Shown here piece by piece: positions 9,506 to 17,831 of a DNA stretch of 64,000 bases (its first letter is position 1; the number at the start of each line of letters is the position of its first letter). This DNA comes from Nocardia sp. NBC_01503 (GTDB lineage: Bacteria > Actinomycetota > Actinomycetes > Mycobacteriales > Mycobacteriaceae), in the NCBI RefSeq assembly GCF_036327755.1, contig NZ_CP109596.1, positions 1,178,001 to 1,242,000 on the forward strand, written 5' to 3'. Position numbers and translations under genes: made by a program. The notes under the pieces were generated by a model. The model worked only from the letters and a program-made list of their open reading frames with translations, did not search any database and was not told where the DNA came from.

Positions 9506-9551
9506 AGTCCTGGGGGTCAAGTGGTCGCAGGTTCAAATCCTGTCAGCCCGA
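9506..9551 (+). other. tRNA 3'-end fragment, probable attachment-site core
   Basis: Contains a complete T-arm (stem GCAGG, loop TTCAAAT, stem CCTGT) followed by a seven-base acceptor strand CAGCCCG and discriminator A. The 5' acceptor partner CGGGCTG and a D-arm are not found upstream, so this is only the 3' portion of a tRNA. Integrative elements of actinomycetes commonly insert at and duplicate tRNA 3' ends, and this fragment sits between the ESX-like cassette and the Fic/IS segment. I read it as an att scar. Confidence 0.5.
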
Positions 9552-9558
9552 CAGAGTG

Positions 9559-9600
9559 CAGGTCAGAGCCGGTTTTCGAACCGGCTCTGACCTGTTTTTT
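9559..9600 (+). terminator. strong intrinsic terminator
   Basis: A 16-bp perfect stem with TTCG loop: arm 9559-9574, loop 9575-9578, arm 9579-9594, followed by six T residues at 9595-9600. It directly follows the tRNA 3' fragment, as expected for a tRNA terminator carried along with it. Confidence 0.85.
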
Positions 9601-9761
9601 CAGTCACGAAATTCTGTTGAATCGCCGACTCCGGGCCCATTCAAATCGCCCTGACCAGGGGTTTCCCTGTTCGGCATGCACTTGACCGCAGTCAAGTGAG
9701 GACGGAAATGAAACTCCTTGTGACGCTGGAACTTCCAAATATCGGCTCGTTTCGATGCACG

Positions 9762-9790
9762 ATTTGTGGACCATTTGTGGACCATTTGTT
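9762..9790 (+). repeat. 11-bp tandem repeat ATTTGTGGACC
   Basis: Two full copies and a partial third copy of an 11-bp unit. It carries the same GGACC core as the pair at 9396-9416 and lies on the other side of the tRNA fragment. Confidence 0.6.
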
Positions 9791-9874
9791 CAATGCCGCC
9801 GGGCGACCCTTGAAGTGCGACGACATGGCGCTGCTCCCACTGTCACCCAGCAGGGACACGCTACCCCGTATGGA

Positions 9875-9903
9875 TTGACGTAATGACTACGTCACCCTAT
9901 TGT
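9875..9903 (+). promoter_or_regulatory. sigma70-type promoter with overlapping palindromic operator for fic
   Basis: A -35-like TTGACG at 9875-9880 and -10-like TATTGT at 9898-9903 are 17 nt apart. A perfect inverted repeat, TGACGTA (9876-9882) and TACGTCA (9888-9894) around ATGAC, fills the -35 and spacer. Transcription would begin at about 9910, which is the A of an in-frame ATG. A regulator binding the palindrome would block this promoter. Confidence 0.55.
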
Positions 9904-9909
9904 TGTGTC

Positions 9910-11040
9910 ATGTTGTTTCCCGCGTCCGCGCTAACAGCCGACGATGCCCGCGTCCTGGCCGAGGTGGATCGGATGCGCGAGCAGCTACGTCATGAGATTC
10001 AGGCGAAACCTGGTAAATGGGCAGGTGGGCTCCGTAAATTCCTCACCGCGGACTCTGTTGCCGCGTCGAACTCCATCGAGGGATTCAAAGTCTCCACCGT
10101 TGATGTGGAAGATCTGATCGCCGGCGAACGCGATGTCGAGGTCTCCGAGGAGAACAAGGCAGAGACGCTCGCCTACGAGCGGATGATGACGTACATCCAG
10201 ACCCTGCACGAGGTAGACGACTTCGCCTACAGCAAAGGCTTCCTCAACGCGCTGCATTGGATGTTGCAAGGGCACCGGCACACCGAGCGTCGCCCAGCCG
10301 GGCAATGGCGACCCGGCCCGGTGTACGTGACCGACGCCCGCGACCCGAGCATCGCCGCCTATACCGCCCCTGACGCGGATCTCGTGCCGGCGCTGACAGG
10401 CGAGCTCGTCGATTGGCTCAACACCGACGACGGTACGCATCCTCTCGTGCGTGCGGCCATGGCTCACCTGCATCTGGTGTCGATCCATCCCTGGGCCGAC
10501 GGCAACGGGCGTATGTCACGCTCACTTCAAACTCTGATGATCGCGAGGGAAGGCGTTCTCGCACCGGAGTTCTCATCCATCGAAGCCTGGCTCGGCAGGC
10601 CCGGAAACACCTGGGAGTACTACCAAGTCCTCGGCCGACGCGGCAGCACCTACCGACCGGATCAGGATGTGTCCGAATGGATTCGGTTCAACCTGACCGC
10701 GTACCACCAGCAAGCCCAAACCGTGCACGCCCGTTGGGTCCGGTCCGGAACAGTGTGGGCGATACTTGAGGAGTACGTCGCAGGTATTCGTCTGGATGAA
10801 CGTGTTATCAGCGCACTGCATGATGTCGCGATGTCCGGCAGAGTCCGGCGAACCCGTTATGAACAATCCGAAGGGCTGAGTCTGCAACAAGCGCAACGCG
10901 ATCTACGCGACCTCGTCGCACTTCGGGTGCTCGAACCAGTCGGTAAGACACGAGCCCGCTTCTACACTGCCGGACCGGCCTATCCAGCAACAGCGTTGGA
11001 AATCGCCAGCACCCCAACCGCCCTCGAAAGCCCTTACTAG
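9910..11040 (+). CDS. Fic-family protein, class II with N-terminal inhibitory motif
   Basis: 376 residues (385 from the upstream ATG at 9883). The catalytic FIC motif HPWADGNGRMSR matches the HPFxxGNGR consensus, with Trp for Phe, so AMP or nucleotide transfer to hydroxyl side chains is expected. Upstream, ASNSIEG fits the inhibitory (S/T)xxxE(G/N) helix of class II Fic proteins, whose Glu blocks ATP. The C-terminal part is a winged-helix-like domain. I prefer the ATG at 9910 because a promoter places the transcript start exactly there (leaderless). The stop codon lies directly against the IS end at 11041. It may be a self-regulating toxin or stress modulator; no separate antitoxin gene is seen. 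Confidence 0.85.
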   Translation: MLFPASALTADDARVLAEVDRMREQLRHEIQAKPGKWAGGLRKFLTADSVAASNSIEGFKVSTVDVEDLIAGERDVEVSEENKAETLAYERMMTYIQTLHEVDDFAYSKGFLNALHWMLQGHRHTERRPAGQWRPGPVYVTDARDPSIAAYTAPDADLVPALTGELVDWLNTDDGTHPLVRAAMAHLHLVSIHPWADGNGRMSRSLQTLMIAREGVLAPEFSSIEAWLGRPGNTWEYYQVLGRRGSTYRPDQDVSEWIRFNLTAYHQQAQTVHARWVRSGTVWAILEEYVAGIRLDERVISALHDVAMSGRVRRTRYEQSEGLSLQQAQRDLRDLVALRVLEPVGKTRARFYTAGPAYPATALEIASTPTALESPY

Positions 11041-11202
11041 CCTCGATCTTTCTTGAGCCTGCTGTGCCGGCGTAGCCGGCGCGGCAAGGCTCGTTTTTCG
11101 GGTCGGGGCGCGGTGCATCGCCGGGTGTCCGTCGGTGCGGCCGGGTTCCACGTGCCCGGTGGGTGGTGCTCCTTCCTGGGTTGTCGGTGCGGTGTGTGCA
11201 GG

Positions 11203-12575
11203 TCAGGTGGCGTGTAGGCGGTCCAGGCCGGTGGTGATCAGTGCGGTCCAGGGCGCGTGGCGGGCGAGGTGGAGCCGGGTGGTGCGGGCGTGGCGGGCGA
11301 TGCGCCCGGCGGCGGATAACAGGCGCAGCCGAAGCGTTTTCGGTTCCCATCGGCGTGCCGGGTGCCCGTGCAGGGCGATCATGGCCATCCATGCGGTGAG
11401 GTCCAGCGCGAGTTGCACGAGCGCGACCCAGATCTGGTTGGCCGCAAAGGATTTGAACGGTAGGTTCCGCAAGCCGGTGGCTTTGGCGTGGCGGATACGG
11501 TCCTGGCAACGGGCGCGGGCGCGGTGGCGCAGTTCGAGGTCGGGGAGTTGACCTTTGGTGGTGTTGGTGGCGAACGCGGTCAGCCGCAGGCCGTCCCGGT
11601 CGGTGAACCGCAGCTGGGGTGCGGGCGTTCTTTGCGGACGATGATCCGCATGTCTGTGGGCCAGTTCTTCAGGTCGAGCAGGCCGGTGATCTGGGCGACC
11701 CATGCGCCCTTGCGGACCTGGCCGTCGGCGTCGTAGGCCGGGGTCCAGACCTTTTTCGGGAGCTTGTCGATCGCTGTTTCCATGGCCTCGGTCAGGGTGA
11801 TCCCGACCGAGTACTGCAGGCGGCGCTGGTGGCAATAGTTCAGGAACTCGTGGGTTCCTCCGCCGGAGTCGGTGCGCACCAACACTTTCCGGCCTACCCG
11901 GTAGCCCGGGGACCACGGCAGCTGCGCGAGGGCCTGCGCGAGGACCTTCTTGTGATCGGCGGCGGTGTTGGAGCCGGCGTTGCCCGGTCGGAGCAGGATC
12001 GCGGCGGGTTCGCCGGTGCCGTCGGTGCCGTGGTCGATGAACGCGCACAACGGGTGCAGGCCGAAACCCTTCTTGAACGTGGGCGCGGCGTTCTCCTTTT
12101 CCGAGTGTGCGTCCAACAACGTGGCGTCCACATCCACGATCAGCGGATGATCGGCGTCGATGCTGTGATCGGGTGCGTGTTCGGCGGCGAGTCTCCACGC
12201 CGTGGCACGGGCAGCGCCACGCGCGGAAGCGATGGCGGACAACGCTTTTGTCGTGTCTTGGGCCAGAGCGGCGACCAGCCGGGACATCGTCGGATCGGAC
12301 GCGACATGACCGAACACGCCGGGCTCGGACCGTAGCGCCGCGACATCGGCCACGGCGTCGCCGCCGATCGCGATGCTCACGGCGAGGTCCATCACGATCT
12401 TGCCCGGGTCGTGCATTGCCAGGGGTTTCCGCCATGACATCAATGTCGTCGAAACGTTGCTGGTCAACCCGGTTTTCTCGGCGGTGCGCAGCAGCAACGC
12501 CGCACCGGCTTGGGAGACGATGCCGGTTCCGGCGTCATCGACTGTGAACGATGGGTACGGCGAGATAAGCTTCAC
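11203..12575 (-). pseudogene. IS1380-family transposase, frameshifted
   Basis: DDE transposase of the IS1380 family. The first reading frame (from GTG 12575, behind AGGAG) runs through DVDATLLDAHSEKENAAP, LLRPGNAGSN and VRTDSGGGTHEFL (catalytic acidic residues) to RIIVRKERPHP. It then goes out of frame near 11618-11628. The homologous continuation QLRFTDRDGLRLTAFATNT and the helical C-terminal domain are in another frame down to 11203. Adding one C in the CCCC run would restore a single protein of about 460 residues. This is either a real inactivating indel or a homopolymer sequencing error. Confidence 0.8.
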
Positions 12576-12577
12576 CT

Positions 12578-12646
12578 GAAAGGTGCTCCTCGAACTGCGA
12601 TACTTGACTCTAGACAAGCCAATTATTGCGGGTCAGAGCACCTTTC
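12578..12646 (-). promoter_or_regulatory. inverted repeat sequestering the transposase ribosome-binding site
   Basis: An 11-nt inverted repeat (GAAAGGTGCTC at 12578-12588, GAGCACCTTTC at 12636-12646) flanks the presumed internal promoter. On a minus-strand transcript entering from outside, the two arms would pair and bury the AGGAG of the transposase. A transcript starting inside the loop lacks one arm. IS10 and IS50 use this logic to avoid activation by read-through; its use here is inferred. Confidence 0.5.
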
Positions 12647-12770
12647 GTCACATCCAGAGCCGGTGCCACGAATTCAGGTGAATGGGCGAGGTTAGTGCCC
12701 GACAAGTCCCATTCGCGTGCCGCCGGTCACGCGCTGGGGGTACCCCGGGAGTTACCCCGAACTCACCAAA

Positions 12771-14099
12771 TCAGTTGTCGCCCTCCCATATGCGACGCTG
12801 ACCAACCTCCATCGTCATCACCAGCCGGGTGCCGCCGAGCGGGCTGTCGTCGAGAGTGGCGGTCCCGCCGTGTAAGTCTGCCTGCTGCGCGACCAAGGCC
12901 AGTCCGAGACCGCTGCCGGGGGTGCGACTGGCCCGGTAGAAGCGTTCGAAGACACGCTCGCGTTCTGATGCGGGGACGCCCGAGCCATTGTCGTCGATGG
13001 TGAGGGTGACGGTATCGCCGCTGGTTCCGGCGGCAATATCGATATGGGTCGAGGAGCCGTGCCGGACGGCATTGACGATGGCGTTCTCCAGCACCGAACG
13101 CAGGCCCGCGGCCAGGCCGCGCAGTCGAATGGGTTCCACGCCTTCGGTTTCGATGCGCACACCGGGATTCGCTCGCAGGGCGTCATCGACCACCTGATCG
13201 ATGAGCTGCCCCAGATCGACATCCTCCCAATCGGATTCGGTGGTGAGATCGCCGACGGCCAAGCGCTCCAGGGCATGCAGGGTGGTCTCTATCGCGGTTT
13301 GACCGGCGAGCACCTCATCCAGGATCTCGGTGCGCTCGGACTCCGAGAGCGGCATACCGCGCAAGACCTGCAGGTCGGTGCGCATGGCGGTCAAGGGAGT
13401 TCGCAGTTCGTGCGCGGCGGTGGCGGCGAAATCCCTCGCGGTGACCAGGGCTTCGCTGGTGTGACGGCGTTCGTCGGCGATCCGGCCGAGCATGGAGTTC
13501 ATGGCGTCGGCCAGCTCCGCGGTCTCGCTCGCGGCCGAGGGTTTCGGGGAATCCAGCTCCAGTCGGTCACCCAATTCCGCTGTCTCGGCGGTCAATCGGC
13601 GCAGCGGGGCCACCGCACGCGAGGCGAAGAACCAGCCCAGCAGGGCGGCGAGCACGGTGCCGGCGACACCGATGGCGATGATCCGGGTGCGCTGTTTGGT
13701 CGCGGAATCGGTTGCCACCGTTTGCGGTACGGCCAGCACCACCGTCTGACCGTCCACCGGAATGGTGCGGGCGTACTCCAGATTCGGAGCGGGTAGCGCT
13801 GGGAGCGCGCTGATTTCGGTACCGGGAGCCGTCACCAGCGGCGCGGCCGGATGGGGCAACCCGGCCGGATCCCGAGTCGTGACGGTCGCCTGCGGCCCCT
13901 CGGTGGTGACTGTTCCGTCCGCCGAACGGATCGCCAATGCCTGCACCACCGTCCCGACCTGCGTCCGGGCATCGCTGCTCGCCACCGCGAAGAGCACCGT
14001 ACTCATCACCGCGACCACCACGGCCGCGGTCGCGGCACTGGCCAGCGCGACGCGGGTCCGCAGCGACCACGGCCGCCGCAGGGAGCGCGGCCACCTCAT
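12771..14099 (-). CDS. prrB: sensor histidine kinase, PrrB-like
   Basis: 442 residues: N-terminal membrane helix (about 19-40), extracytoplasmic loop to about 135, second helix (about 140-160), HAMP, then HisKA with the phospho-acceptor in DFAATAAHELRTPLTAM and a HATPase domain (N box ENAIVNAVRHG, G1 DDNGSGVP, G2 GSGLGLALV). Size, order and the partner regulator match mycobacterial PrrB. It ends the operon with the PrrA-like gene, 67 nt downstream of it. The signal is unknown; PrrAB in mycobacteria responds to nitrogen and hypoxia. Confidence 0.85.
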   Translation of the reverse strand: MRWPRSLRRPWSLRTRVALASAATAAVVVAVMSTVLFAVASSDARTQVGTVVQALAIRSADGTVTTEGPQATVTTRDPAGLPHPAAPLVTAPGTEISALPALPAPNLEYARTIPVDGQTVVLAVPQTVATDSATKQRTRIIAIGVAGTVLAALLGWFFASRAVAPLRRLTAETAELGDRLELDSPKPSAASETAELADAMNSMLGRIADERRHTSEALVTARDFAATAAHELRTPLTAMRTDLQVLRGMPLSESERTEILDEVLAGQTAIETTLHALERLAVGDLTTESDWEDVDLGQLIDQVVDDALRANPGVRIETEGVEPIRLRGLAAGLRSVLENAIVNAVRHGSSTHIDIAAGTSGDTVTLTIDDNGSGVPASERERVFERFYRASRTPGSGLGLALVAQQADLHGGTATLDDSPLGGTRLVMTMEVGQRRIWEGDN

Positions 14100-14166
14100 G
14101 AGATGGCCTTCGGCGTCACGCCGCAGTCGGCGCGGCGGGCCGGGCCGCCCGACCGGCGGGGCGGGT

Positions 14167-14856
14167 TCACGCGTCGTCCCGCAGTACGAAGCCGACCCCT
14201 CGGACGGTGTGAATCAGGCGGGGCGAACCGGTGGCCTCGATTTTGCGGCGCAGGTAGGAGACGAACACGTCGACCACTTTCGTCTGGGTTTCGAAGTCGT
14301 AGCCCCACACCCGATCCAGCAGTCGCGCGCGGGTGAACACCTGGCCGGGTGCGGCGGATAAGGCGGTGAGCAGATCGAATTCGCGTTTGGTGAGATCGAG
14401 GCGGATATCGTTCGCGTAGGCGCGGCGGGCACTGGGCTGAATGGTGAGCGGGCCGACCACGATGCGATCCGATTCATGCGCGGGCGCGGGCGCCCGGCGC
14501 AGCATGGCGCGCAACCGGGCGACCAGTTCGCCCAGATCGAAGGGCTTGGTCAGATAGTCGTCGGCCCCGGCCTCCAGGGCCCCGATCCGATCGGTGACCT
14601 CCGCCCGCGCACTCAGCACACAGATCGGAATGTCATTGCCGAACGATCGCAGCGCGGTCACCACCTGAACCCCGTCCAGCAGCGGCATATTCAGATCCAG
14701 CACCATGGCCTGCGGTGCGCTCGCGGTGATGCGCGCCAGCGCGGCGGCCCCGTCCGTCGCGGTCTCCACCTCGAAACCGGACAGCCGCAGCCCCCGCGCC
14801 ACCGACGCCAGCACCCGCGCGTCATCGTCCACAACCAAGATCAGCGGACTGTTCAC
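14167..14856 (-). CDS. prrA: response regulator, PrrA-like (OmpR/PhoB class)
   Basis: 229 residues with a receiver domain (DDD at 10-12, phospho-Asp in [12 protein letters not shown], Lys in KPFDLGEL) and a C-terminal winged-helix DNA-binding domain ([12 protein letters not shown], then [14 protein letters not shown] and [10 protein letters not shown]). Close resemblance to mycobacterial PrrA, including [10 protein letters not shown] and VVTALR, supports the symbol. It is immediately upstream of its kinase. Confidence 0.87.
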   Translation of the reverse strand: MNSPLILVVDDDARVLASVARGLRLSGFEVETATDGAAALARITASAPQAMVLDLNMPLLDGVQVVTALRSFGNDIPICVLSARAEVTDRIGALEAGADDYLTKPFDLGELVARLRAMLRRAPAPAHESDRIVVGPLTIQPSARRAYANDIRLDLTKREFDLLTALSAAPGQVFTRARLLDRVWGYDFETQTKVVDVFVSYLRRKIEATGSPRLIHTVRGVGFVLRDDA

Positions 14857-15075
14857 AGCCCCGACCCTACTGAGCCCACCCGTGCACAGACTGTGAGCGA
14901 ACCACCGACCTGCGGCAACGATTCACCCACCGCGGACCGAGGCCGACCACCGGTATCCGACCGCCTCCCACCCGCCCACGATGACGCGCACCCCGTGCCG
15001 CGCACCCGAGACGGCTCACATCGACCGATTCCCAAGCGACCGAGCCGGTTCACACAGCGCCCCGCGCGCCGGTAC

Positions 15076-15510
15076 TCAGCCCGCGCTGCCGGTGGATGGC
15101 GCGGGCAGCGCCGGAATGGTGTCGCGCGGGACCACGGTAACGCCGTGCTGACCCGGCTCGAGCGGGACGGCCGGGACGGCGCCGGGTGGGAGCTGACCCG
15201 GACGGCCGCGCTGGATGGTGACGTGACCCTCGTCGTCCCGGGTGACCAGAACGGTCTCCGAGGGGTCGGACGGGTAGGGCAGGTTGGGGTCCACTTGGAT
15301 TGGCATGCCCGGCCGCGCCACCTCCGCCGCATCGGGGACGGTGACTTCGGGGGCACCCGGCTCGGTCACCATCGGTGCGTCGGCCTCCGCCACCGCGGGC
15401 ACGCCCGGTTCGGCCGCATTGGCGATGGCGGGGGCCAGCAGCGCGGTCAATACGGCGACTCCCGCGATTCCGCTCACGATCGCGCCGCGGCGAACGGTGG
15501 TCTTACGCAT
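15076..15510 (-). CDS. exported proline/alanine-rich small protein
   Basis: 144 residues with a clear Sec signal peptide (KKT-like basic start RKTTVRR, hydrophobic core to about residue 30, cleavage after ANA-AEP). The mature part is acidic, Pro/Val/Ala-rich with little predicted fold. It lies between the two two-component systems on the same strand, so one of them may regulate it or it may act as a periplasmic signal modulator. No family recognised. Confidence 0.72.
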   Translation of the reverse strand: MRKTTVRRGAIVSGIAGVAVLTALLAPAIANAAEPGVPAVAEADAPMVTEPGAPEVTVPDAAEVARPGMPIQVDPNLPYPSDPSETVLVTRDDEGHVTIQRGRPGQLPPGAVPAVPLEPGQHGVTVVPRDTIPALPAPSTGSAG

Positions 15511-15629
15511 GGCAACTCCTTCGGTTCGTCGACGATCTCTCGCCGGTCTGTCTGACGAATCCGAAGGTATGGAGGGATTACTCGGTGGGCGCTAGCGAAT
15601 GGTTAAGGAATCGATAGAGAAAGTCCCCG

Positions 15630-15698
15630 CCCCCGGCGAGCTTCGGCCGGGATCTCCGATGGTGGTGTGGATCCCGGCCGAACACATGCCGGGATGAC
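15630..15698. repeat. REP-like palindrome with CATCCCGGC/GCCGGGATG ends
   Basis: Two facing copies of a GGCCGGGATC / GATCCCGGCC core ending in ATGCCGGGATGAC. The same element recurs at 29502-29573 and half of it at 33392-33425, always between genes. It can form a long imperfect hairpin. Here it lies between the histidine kinase gene and the exported-protein gene. Confidence 0.7.
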
Positions 15699-15737
15699 TG
15701 TGAGTTGGGGCGATGACCAGTACCACCCCCGTTTCTC

Positions 15738-17057
15738 TCAGCGGGGTTCGGTGACCGGGCCGTTGGGGGTGGGGCGGGCGGGGACGCCGCTGGAGCCGAG
15801 GAAGACGGCGAAGAGGGCGGGGCGGCGGCGTTGGAGCTCCATGCGGCCGCCGTCGGCCTCGATCAAGGCCCGGGCCAGGGCCAGGCCGACGCCGGTGGAG
15901 CCCGCGGCGGAGAAGCCGCGGTCGAAGATGTGCGGGGCGAGTTCGTCTCGCACGCCATCACCCTCGTCCGCGACCTCGACGACCACCAGGGGTTCGCGGG
16001 AGGCCAAACCGCCGGTGACGGTGCGGACCGAGACGGTGCAGGTGCCGCCGCCGTGCATGAGGGCGTTGTCCACCAGCACCGCGACCGCCTCGCGCAGGCG
16101 GGAACCGGTGACGGGCGCGCGCAGGGTGGGATCGCCCAGCAGGACGAGTTTGCGGCCCGCCTCGGCGAAGGGATGTCGCCACTCCGCCACTACGCCACGG
16201 AGTTCCGCGACCACCGGCACCGGATCGCGGTCGGCGGCCCCTTCGTCGCGGGAGGCGCGGACGAGTTCGTCGATGGCGTCGGTGAGCCGATCCACCTGTG
16301 CCATGGCCTCTTCCGCCTCGTGCACGACGGCGGGATCGTCATGGGTGGAGAGTTCGTCCAGGCGGAGCCGGACCGCGGTGAGGCGACTGCGCAACTGATG
16401 CGAGACATCGGCGACGAGTGCGTGCTCACGTTGCAGGCGACCCGCGATTTCGACTGTCGCGGAGTCCAATACGTCCGATACGCGATCGAGTTCGGTAATA
16501 CCGTGCCGCCGCGAATCCGCGCGGAAATCGCCCTTGGCGAGGCGTGCGGCACGCGCCGCCACATCGCGCAGCGGATCCGCGACCCGCCGAGCCGTCACCA
16601 CCGCCACCGCGATCCCCGCGCCCAGCGAGATCAGCACCAGCGCCGCGACCGCCCCCAATGCCTGCCGCTGCATCGAATGCATGGGCGCGGCAGGGGTTTC
16701 CAGTCGCAGCGATCCGGAGGTGCCCATGGCCAGGGACTCCGCCAGCGGATCATCCACCATGTTCGCGCCCACATCGACACGCGAGGCATTGTCCTGCGGT
16801 GTCGGATACACGATGGTGAGCCGCCCGTCCGCCGGAATCAGCGGCCGCACCGAACGCAGATCCAACTCCCCGTGCACGAGCCCGTCGTCCCGCTCCTGCG
16901 CCACCACCTCCACGGCGATCCGATCCAGGCGGTTGCGCAGTTCATTGCGGGTGATGTCCTCGACCCACTGCCAGGCCGTGAAGGCCAGTGGCACACCGAG
17001 AACCAGTGTGGTGAGGGTGAGAGCAGCCACCATCGACAGCAGGATTCTGCGTCTCAT
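15738..17057 (-). CDS. sensor histidine kinase
   Basis: About 439 residues from ATG 17057 (an upstream start at 17129 is possible). It has a first membrane helix directly at the N terminus (RRRILLSMVAALTLTTLVL), a sensor loop, and a second helix around AVAALVLISLGAGIAVAVV. HAMP follows, then HisKA with His in DVSHQLRSRLTAV and a HATPase domain with N box AVAVLVDNALMHG and G boxes DEGDGV and STGVGLALA. It is 87 nt behind its response regulator. Specific signal unknown; not assignable to a named system. Confidence 0.82.
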   Translation of the reverse strand: MRRRILLSMVAALTLTTLVLGVPLAFTAWQWVEDITRNELRNRLDRIAVEVVAQERDDGLVHGELDLRSVRPLIPADGRLTIVYPTPQDNASRVDVGANMVDDPLAESLAMGTSGSLRLETPAAPMHSMQRQALGAVAALVLISLGAGIAVAVVTARRVADPLRDVAARAARLAKGDFRADSRRHGITELDRVSDVLDSATVEIAGRLQREHALVADVSHQLRSRLTAVRLRLDELSTHDDPAVVHEAEEAMAQVDRLTDAIDELVRASRDEGAADRDPVPVVAELRGVVAEWRHPFAEAGRKLVLLGDPTLRAPVTGSRLREAVAVLVDNALMHGGGTCTVSVRTVTGGLASREPLVVVEVADEGDGVRDELAPHIFDRGFSAAGSTGVGLALARALIEADGGRMELQRRRPALFAVFLGSSGVPARPTPNGPVTEPR

Positions 17058-17144
17058 GGTCGATATGCCTCGCTTCGCTCGGCGTTCGATTCGGGCGCAC
17101 CAGGACGGCACATAAGACAGCACGGACAAATCGACGGCACGGAC

Positions 17145-17822
17145 CTAGTCGGTGTTGAAGCGGAAGCCTACGCCGCGCACCGTCACGATTCGGCGCTCCG
17201 CCACCGGGCCCTCGTCACCGATCTTGCGACGCAGCCAGGACATATGCATATCCAGGGTTTTCGAACCGCGTAGATCGGCGTCACCCCACACCTCACGCAG
17301 AATGGTTTCGCGCGAAACCACCTGTCCGGCGCGGTCGATGAGCACCTTGAGCAGCTCGTACTCCTTGTTGGCGAGGTTCACTTCCATACCGTTCACCAGT
17401 ACGCGCCGCGCCGCGGGCTCCAGCCGGATTCCGCCCACCTCGACCGTTTCGTCCCCGATTCCACTGCGCCGCAACAGGGCTCGCACCCGCGCCAGCAGTT
17501 CCGCGAGCCGGAAGGGCTTACCGACATAGTCGTCCGCGCCCGCGTCCAGCCCGACCACGAAGTCGACCTCGTCGGTGCGCGCGGTGAGCATCAGCACCGC
17601 GAGATCCGCCCCGCGCGCCCGCACCTGACGGCATACCTCCAGACCATCCATACCGGGTAGTCCGAGATCGAGGATCAGCAGGTCATGGCCGCCTTCGAGG
17701 GCGCGCTCCAACACCGCGGGGCCATAGCTCTCCACGGTCACCGAATAGCCCTCACGCCCGAGCGCTCGCGACAGCGGCGCGGCAATGGCCTCGTCGTCTT
17801 CGGCCAGCAGTACAGCGGTCAC
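17145..17822 (-). CDS. response regulator, OmpR/PhoB class
   Basis: 225 residues. Receiver: acidic pair EDDE, phospho-Asp in ILDLGLPGMDGLEV, conserved Thr/Lys in MLTART and KPFRLAEL. Effector: winged helix with LANKEYELLKVL and LDMHMSWLRRKIG. It starts 9 nt after the PH-domain gene, so PH protein, regulator and kinase are probably one transcript, which links the sensor to the membrane PH protein. Confidence 0.87.
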   Translation of the reverse strand: MTAVLLAEDDEAIAAPLSRALGREGYSVTVESYGPAVLERALEGGHDLLILDLGLPGMDGLEVCRQVRARGADLAVLMLTARTDEVDFVVGLDAGADDYVGKPFRLAELLARVRALLRRSGIGDETVEVGGIRLEPAARRVLVNGMEVNLANKEYELLKVLIDRAGQVVSRETILREVWGDADLRGSKTLDMHMSWLRRKIGDEGPVAERRIVTVRGVGFRFNTD

Positions 17823-17831
17823 GGAGCAAGC

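Larger units (their letters stand above)
11041..12691 (-). mobile_element. IS1380-family insertion sequence
   Basis: About 1.65 kb element encoding one IS1380-type transposase. Imperfect terminal inverted repeats can be seen: CCTCGATCTTTC at 11041 and, at the right end, the complement of GAATGGGCGAGG ending at 12691 (CCTCG and a CxTTC core in common). Flanks are CTAG on the left and TTAG on the right, consistent with a 4-bp target duplication carrying one mismatch. The left flank supplies the fic stop codon. It lies between fic and the PrrB-like kinase gene. Confidence 0.75.

Noticed and set aside
9481..9551. Complete tRNA gene at 9.5 kb
   Set aside because: No partner for acceptor strand CAGCCCG and no D-arm upstream; only the 3' portion is present.
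9696..9878. 60-residue frame before fic
   Set aside because: It runs through the TTTGTGGACCA tandem repeat, has no ribosome-binding site and no coding pattern.
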